From Pantoea ananatis LMG 2665 (lineage in GTDB: Bacteria; Pseudomonadota; Gammaproteobacteria; Enterobacterales; Enterobacteriaceae): DNA of 64,000 nt. The stretch lies in contig NZ_JMJJ01000010.1 of assembly GCF_000710035.2 (NCBI RefSeq), positions 124,001 to 188,000 on the forward strand, in the 5' to 3' direction. Every line of letters starts with the position of its first letter. The first letter of the stretch is position 1. The notes beneath the pieces are model-generated. The model saw nothing but the letters and a program-made list of their open reading frames with translations, searched no databases and was not told the DNA's origin. The translations under genes were made by a program, and so were the position numbers. Of this stretch, positions 59,452 to 64,000 are shown piece by piece.

Positions 59452-60786
59452 ATGACAAACACTGTTGATTTTATTGGCGTTGGCATTGGCCCGTTTAACC
59501 TGAGTATCGCGGCGCTGGCACACGAAGCTGAAGGCTTTACCAGCCAGTTTTTAGACAGTCGCCCAGATTTTGCCTGGCATCCCGGTATGCTGGTGCCTGA
59601 CTGCCATATGCAGACCTCGTTTTTAAAAGATCTGGTCTCCGCGGTCGCGCCCACCAGCCCGTTCAGCTTTGTGAACTATCTGGTGAAGCGTAAAAAGTTT
59701 TACCGCTTTATGACCACCGAGTTACGTACCGTCTCGCGCGATGAGTTTTCCGACTATCTGCGTTGGGCTGCCGAGGGCATGAACAACCTGCGCTTTAATC
59801 ACACGGTGGAACGCATCGATTTTGATGAGGCCAATAAACGCTTTGTGATTCACAGCAACGGTGGGGAAAGCTATGCCCGCAACATCTGTCTGGGCATTGG
59901 CAAGCAGCCCTACCTGCCGCCCTGCGTAAACCGCATCAGCGCCACCTGTTTCCACGCCAGCGAAATGAGCCTGCGTAAACCCGACCTGCGCGGCAAGCGT
60001 GTGGCGGTGATTGGCGGCGGTCAGAGTGGTGCCGATCTGTTCCTCAACGCCTTCCGGGGTGAATGGGGCGAACCGGCTGAGGTCAGTTGGGTGTCGCGCC
60101 GCAACAATTTTAACGCCCTGGATGAGGCCGCTTTTGCCAACGAGTACTTCACGCCAGAATACGTTTCCAGCTTTGTCGGTCTGAACGAGGCTGCCCGACA
60201 GAAAATGCTGGCTGAACAGAAGATGACCTCGGACGGCATCACGGCAGATTCCCTGCTGACGATTTATCGCGAGCTGTATCATCGCTTTGAAGTGCAGCGT
60301 CAGCCGCGCAATGCGCACCTGCTGCCGAGCCGCTCGGTCATTGAACTCAACAGTCATCACCAGGGCTGGCAGCTTCAGTTGCAGCATCAGCTTGACCAGG
60401 GCTACGACCTTATCGAATGCGATGTGGTGATTTTCGCCACCGGCTACCGGCCTGCGCTGCCAGAACTGCTCTCCCCCCTGATGAGCCGCCTGACCATGAA
60501 AGATGAGTGCACGTTCAGCGTGCGTGAGGACTTCACGCTTGAGTGGAACGGGCCAAAAGAAAATAACATCTTTGCGGTGAACGCCAGTATGCAAACCCAC
60601 GGTATCGCGGAGCCTCAGCTCAGCCTGATGGCATGGCGATCCGCCCGTATTCTGAATCGCGCACTGGGGCGCGATTTGTTCGATCTCAGCACGCCGCCCG
60701 CCCTGATCCAGTGGCGCAGCGTCAGCCGGGAAAAACCGCAGCACGGCGCTGCGTCCACTAAAAACTATACCGAGTCCTTGGGGTAA
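59452..60786 (+). CDS. iucD: L-lysine N6-monooxygenase IucD
   Basis: 444 residues. FAD motif VDFIGVGIGPFNLSIAALAH, NADPH motif VAVIGGGQSGADLFLNAF, and the C-terminal FATGYRPALPELL (family ATGY motif). It hydroxylates lysine at N6, the first step of aerobactin synthesis. Intact. Starts 3 bases after the iucC stop. Confidence 0.96.
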   Translation: MTNTVDFIGVGIGPFNLSIAALAHEAEGFTSQFLDSRPDFAWHPGMLVPDCHMQTSFLKDLVSAVAPTSPFSFVNYLVKRKKFYRFMTTELRTVSRDEFSDYLRWAAEGMNNLRFNHTVERIDFDEANKRFVIHSNGGESYARNICLGIGKQPYLPPCVNRISATCFHASEMSLRKPDLRGKRVAVIGGGQSGADLFLNAFRGEWGEPAEVSWVSRRNNFNALDEAAFANEYFTPEYVSSFVGLNEAARQKMLAEQKMTSDGITADSLLTIYRELYHRFEVQRQPRNAHLLPSRSVIELNSHHQGWQLQLQHQLDQGYDLIECDVVIFATGYRPALPELLSPLMSRLTMKDECTFSVREDFTLEWNGPKENNIFAVNASMQTHGIAEPQLSLMAWRSARILNRALGRDLFDLSTPPALIQWRSVSREKPQHGAASTKNYTESLG

Positions 60787-60813
60787 GCCTTAACCTCGCA
60801 CGCAGGAACGATA

Positions 60814-63009
60814 ATGAAGACTAAAAACAAGAATATCTGGCTGCTTAATCCGCTGCTGTTAGCCATGATGGCGCCCGCGGTCGCACAGCAAACCAGTGAA
60901 AATGACATGGTGGTTTCGGCCAGCCGTACGCACCGTACGGTGGCAGAAATGGCTCAAACCACCTGGGTGATTGAGGGGGCCGAACTGGAGCAACAAGTCC
61001 AGGGCGGCAAAGAGTTTAAAGATGCGCTGGCGCAGCTGGTGCCGGGCCTGGACGTCAGTAGCCAGGGCCGAACCAACTACGGCATGAACATGCGCGGCCG
61101 CGCGATTGTGGTGCTGGTGGACGGCGTTCGCCTGAATTCTTCGCGCACAGACAGCCGCCAGCTGGATTCGATCGATCCCTTTAACATCGATCACATCGAG
61201 GTGATCTCCGGTTCAACCTCGCTGTACGGCGGGGGCAGCACCGGTGGCCTGATCAATATCGTCACCAAAAAAGGCCAGCCGGGCACCCAGTTTGAGTTTG
61301 AAACCGGCACCAAAACCGGGTTTAACAACAGTAAAGATCACGATGAGCGCGTGGCGGGCGCGATTTCTGGGGGGAACGATCGCGCGTCCGGACGGTTGTC
61401 GGTGGCCTACCAGAAGTTTGGCGGCTGGTATGACGGCAACGGCGATTCTGTTCTGCTCGATAACACCCAGACGGGCCTGCAATACTCCGATCGTCTGGAT
61501 GTGATGGGCACCGGCACGCTTGAGATTGACGATCACCAGCAGTTGCAGCTGGTGACGCAATACTACAAGAGCCAGGGCGATGACGATTATGGCCTCTATC
61601 TTGGCCGAAACTTTTCGGCGGTAACCGGTAACGGTAACGCCTACACCAGTAAAGGACTGAACTCAGACCGTATTCCCGGCACCGAGCGCCACCTGGTCAG
61701 TCTGCAGTACTCTAATACCGATTTCCTGGGTCAGGAGCTGGTGGGTCAGGTCTACTATCGTGATGAATCTCTGGCGTTTTATCCCTTCCCAACGGTGTCC
61801 GGCGGGCGGGTGACCAGCCTCTCTTCCTCTAAACAGGATACTGACCAGTACGGCGGCAAGCTGGCAATCACCAGTAAACCGCTCGACAACCTGCAGCTGA
61901 CCTACGGTGTTGATGCCGATCATGAACGTTTTAGTTCCAATCAGATGTTCTTTGATCTGGCACAGTCGGCCGCCTCGGGTGGCCTGAACAACCAGAGCAT
62001 TTACACCACCGGACGCTATCCGGGTTATGACATTACTAACCTGGCGGCTTTCCTGCAGTCCAGCTACGACATCAACGATACCTTCACCTTGAGTGGCGGC
62101 GTACGTTATCAGTACACCGAAAACAAGGTGGACGACTTTGTCGGCTATGCCCAGCAGCAGGCGATTGCTAATGGCACGGCGCGTTCGGCCGATGCGATTC
62201 CAGGCGGCTCAACGGATTATGACAACGTCCTGTACAACGCCGGTATCCTGATGCATATCACCGAGCGGCAGCAGGCATGGTTCAACTTCTCGCAAGGCGT
62301 TGAACTGCCGGATCCGGGCAAGTATTACGGCAACGGCACCTATCGTCTGCAAAACGGCAACTACCAGTTGTTGAACAGCGTTAATGTCGATCAGTCGAAG
62401 CTTCAGGGCATCAAAGTCGATTCTTACGAGCTGGGCTGGCGTTACACCGGTAATGACCTGCGCACGCAGTTAGCAGCCTACTATTCGCTGTCAGACAAAT
62501 CGATTTCGGTCAACCGCAGCGATATGACCATTAACGTGGACGATGACAAGCGCCGTATTTATGGCGTGGAAGGTGCGGTGGATTACTTTATCCCCGATAC
62601 CAACTGGAGCACCGGCGTCAACTTCAACCTGGTCAAGTCTGAAACCAAAAAAGATGGCGGCTGGAAGAAGTGGGATGTCATTTATGCCAGTCCATCGAAA
62701 GCCACCGCCTATGTTGGCTGGTCGCCGGATCCCTGGAGCCTGCGCCTGCAAAGCACGCAGTCGTTTGACCTGACCGATAACGGCGGCAACAAAATTGACG
62801 GTTATACCACCGTTGATTTTATCGGCAGCTACCAGTTGCCGGTGGGCAAGCTGAGCTTTAGCGTCGAGAACCTGCTGGATCGCGACTACACCACGGTGTG
62901 GGGACAGCGTGCGCCGCTGTTCTACAGCCCGACCTATGGCTCGCCGTCGCTGTATCAGTACAAAGGCCGGGGTCGCACCTTTGGGCTGAACTATTCGGTA
63001 CTGTTTTAA
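60814..63009 (+). CDS. iutA: Ferric aerobactin TonB-dependent receptor IutA
   Basis: 731 residues. Signal peptide ending VAQQ, TonB box NDMVVSAS, plug domain with GRAIVVLVDGVRLNSSRTDS and SGSTSLYGGGSTGGLINIVT, and a 22-strand barrel ending in FGLNYSVLF (terminal Phe). It imports ferric aerobactin. Intact, so uptake should remain even if iucC is dead. Confidence 0.96.
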   Translation: MKTKNKNIWLLNPLLLAMMAPAVAQQTSENDMVVSASRTHRTVAEMAQTTWVIEGAELEQQVQGGKEFKDALAQLVPGLDVSSQGRTNYGMNMRGRAIVVLVDGVRLNSSRTDSRQLDSIDPFNIDHIEVISGSTSLYGGGSTGGLINIVTKKGQPGTQFEFETGTKTGFNNSKDHDERVAGAISGGNDRASGRLSVAYQKFGGWYDGNGDSVLLDNTQTGLQYSDRLDVMGTGTLEIDDHQQLQLVTQYYKSQGDDDYGLYLGRNFSAVTGNGNAYTSKGLNSDRIPGTERHLVSLQYSNTDFLGQELVGQVYYRDESLAFYPFPTVSGGRVTSLSSSKQDTDQYGGKLAITSKPLDNLQLTYGVDADHERFSSNQMFFDLAQSAASGGLNNQSIYTTGRYPGYDITNLAAFLQSSYDINDTFTLSGGVRYQYTENKVDDFVGYAQQQAIANGTARSADAIPGGSTDYDNVLYNAGILMHITERQQAWFNFSQGVELPDPGKYYGNGTYRLQNGNYQLLNSVNVDQSKLQGIKVDSYELGWRYTGNDLRTQLAAYYSLSDKSISVNRSDMTINVDDDKRRIYGVEGAVDYFIPDTNWSTGVNFNLVKSETKKDGGWKKWDVIYASPSKATAYVGWSPDPWSLRLQSTQSFDLTDNGGNKIDGYTTVDFIGSYQLPVGKLSFSVENLLDRDYTTVWGQRAPLFYSPTYGSPSLYQYKGRGRTFGLNYSVLF

Positions 63010-63018
63010 GTCTTCATT

Positions 63019-63043
63019 CTTGCCCGGTGTGACGCCGGGCAAG
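63019..63043 (+). terminator. Hairpin after iutA
   Basis: CTTGCCCGG (63019-63027) pairs with CCGGGCAAG (63035-63043), 7-base loop. No strong T-run follows; likely end of the aerobactin transcript. Confidence 0.55.
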
Positions 63044-63128
63044 CCTCACTCAATCTCACTTTTTCCTCCTGTCGCCGCTAAACACGCTGTGCCGTTACAT
63101 AATGTAAACAATACCTAAACGAATACGC

Positions 63129-63155
63129 TCAGTTTTGTCAGGTACATGCCGATAG
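63129..63155 (+). promoter_or_regulatory. Sigma-28 (FliA)-type promoter of third chemoreceptor
   Basis: TCAGTTTT (63129-63136), 11 bases, GCCGATAG (63148-63155), against TAAAGTTT-N11-GCCGATAA. The -10 matches 7 of 8; the -35 is weaker. Confidence 0.6.
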
Positions 63156-63218
63156 TCTTTATGTACGTACATTTAATGCACAAAGCATTTTCGTTTTAAC
63201 GACCAGGCGGAACAAAAA

Positions 63219-64000
63219 ATGACCATTACACAGCGACTTTTCCTGACCTTCTCCCTCCTTGCCGCCTCACTGGCTGTTCTGGCTATGGTGGCGATCACGG
63301 TGGTAACAGGATTTCAATCACGCTTCGATTACGTGCAGAGAAATACAATTCCTTCTATTACCGATCTTAATAAGCTTGTCGATAGCAGCAATGCCCTGAC
63401 ACTGCTGCTTTATCGCCATCAAAGTGCGACCGATCAACGCAAGCAGGCCCAGTTTGAGAAAGATATCGCTGGCGTGATTGCGGATCTGAAAAAGCAAAAC
63501 CAGTATTACTTTGATCACGACCTTTCCAGTGCTGAAGACAAGGCCCTGAGCGAAAAAGCCTTTGCGGAGATAAAAGAAGCGGAAGCCAGGCTGCCGACCT
63601 TTTTTGCCGGGTCACGGGCACAAAATGATGCCATCGCGTTGGGCGCGATCCAGGGAGACAGTGGTGTGGGCCAGTCTGTTCGCGATCTGATAGCGGGGTT
63701 AAAGCGACAGCTGCAGCTGAATGTGGACATTGGCAAAACCTACAGCCAGCAAAACAATCAGGTTTATCAACAAACCTTGTGGGGCATGTCCGGCGGTTCG
63801 CTGCTGATTATCCTGCTGCTTGGCGCGTTTTCGGTGAAAACCATCTTCAGCATCCGTCGTCAGCTCAACGCGATTCGTGCCACCATGGAAAGCGCCAGCG
63901 AACGCCTCGATCTGACGCTGCGCGCAGATGAGTCGCGTCGCGACGAAATTGGCTTAACGGCCAGCGCTTATAATGACCTGGTCAGCAATGTGGCGCAGTC
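63219..64000 (+). CDS. Methyl-accepting chemotaxis protein, 3' end missing
   Basis: 260 codons visible from ATG 63219 to the window end. TM1 (LFLTFSLLAASLAVLAMVAI), a helical periplasmic sensor of about 155 residues (STDQRKQAQFEKDIAGVIAD region), TM2 (GGSLLIILLLGAFSVKTIF) and the start of a HAMP domain (RATMESASERLDLTLRADES). The signalling rod would follow outside the window. The chemoreceptor call rests on this layout and on the sigma-28-like promoter; a sensor kinase or GGDEF protein with the same front part is not excluded. Confidence 0.75.
   Translation, partial: MTITQRLFLTFSLLAASLAVLAMVAITVVTGFQSRFDYVQRNTIPSITDLNKLVDSSNALTLLLYRHQSATDQRKQAQFEKDIAGVIADLKKQNQYYFDHDLSSAEDKALSEKAFAEIKEAEARLPTFFAGSRAQNDAIALGAIQGDSGVGQSVRDLIAGLKRQLQLNVDIGKTYSQQNNQVYQQTLWGMSGGSLLIILLLGAFSVKTIFSIRRQLNAIRATMESASERLDLTLRADESRRDEIGLTASAYNDLVSNVAQ

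Overview
The window looks like DNA from an enterobacterium of the Erwiniaceae type (Pantoea/Erwinia-like). This is inferred from gene content: periplasmic sugar oxidation (membrane quinoprotein glucose dehydrogenase plus a three-subunit gluconate dehydrogenase), phenolic acid decarboxylase, a complete sucrose scr regulon, D-malate/tartrate dehydrogenase, and an aerobactin cluster with high similarity to the enteric iuc genes. No rRNA, tRNA, IS element, integrase, CRISPR array or replication origin was seen. The density of self-contained catabolic and uptake modules suggests an accessory region or large plasmid, but the sequence does not decide this.

Layout. 1-3.7 kb: end of a flavoprotein/cytochrome c gluconate dehydrogenase operon. 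3.8-9.0 kb: MFS transporter, chemoreceptor, VOC protein and the nucleoside channel Tsx. 9.3-14.3 kb: two-component system divergent from a small AraC regulator, then a LysR regulator and a drug-efflux MFS protein. 14.4-17.6 kb: glucose dehydrogenase gcd and a degenerate EAL protein. 18.2-28.3 kb: a sugar locus of three divergent units (Gfo/Idh oxidoreductase; BadF-type sugar kinase plus ROK regulator; ABC ATPase plus GNAT; binding protein, two permeases and a cytosolic GH28). 28.3-33.4 kb: D-malate/tartrate dehydrogenase with its LysR regulator, a second chemoreceptor, a DUF1330 protein and YghU.

33.6-45.1 kb: sucrose regulon scrK / scrYABR with a lacZY operon placed between scrK and scrY. 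lacZ carries a control region (CRP site, -35, -10, operator) with the same spacing as the E. coli lac promoter, but there is no lacI here. 45.1-50.6 kb: a reactive-sulfur module (DsbG-like, two YeeE/YedE half-transporters, rhodanese-like/persulfide dioxygenase Blh, TauE, sulfide:quinone reductase, DsrE). 50.8-52.8 kb: phenolic acid decarboxylase with divergent LysR, and a GFA protein. 52.8-63.0 kb: aerobactin cluster (siderophore-interacting protein, ShiF, IucABCD, IutA) with a Fur-type divergent promoter. The window ends inside a third chemoreceptor.

Most notable observations: iucC is interrupted by an in-frame TGA made by a perfect 17-bp tandem duplication, so this strain may import but not make aerobactin; the lac control region is preserved inside the scr regulon without lacI; the response regulator gene and the AraC gene share a 15-bp inverted sequence, on one side part of an array of GCTAATT repeats at exactly 11-bp steps; and all three chemoreceptor genes have sigma-28-like promoters. 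All functional statements rest on reading translated sequences and known family motifs. No database search was run.
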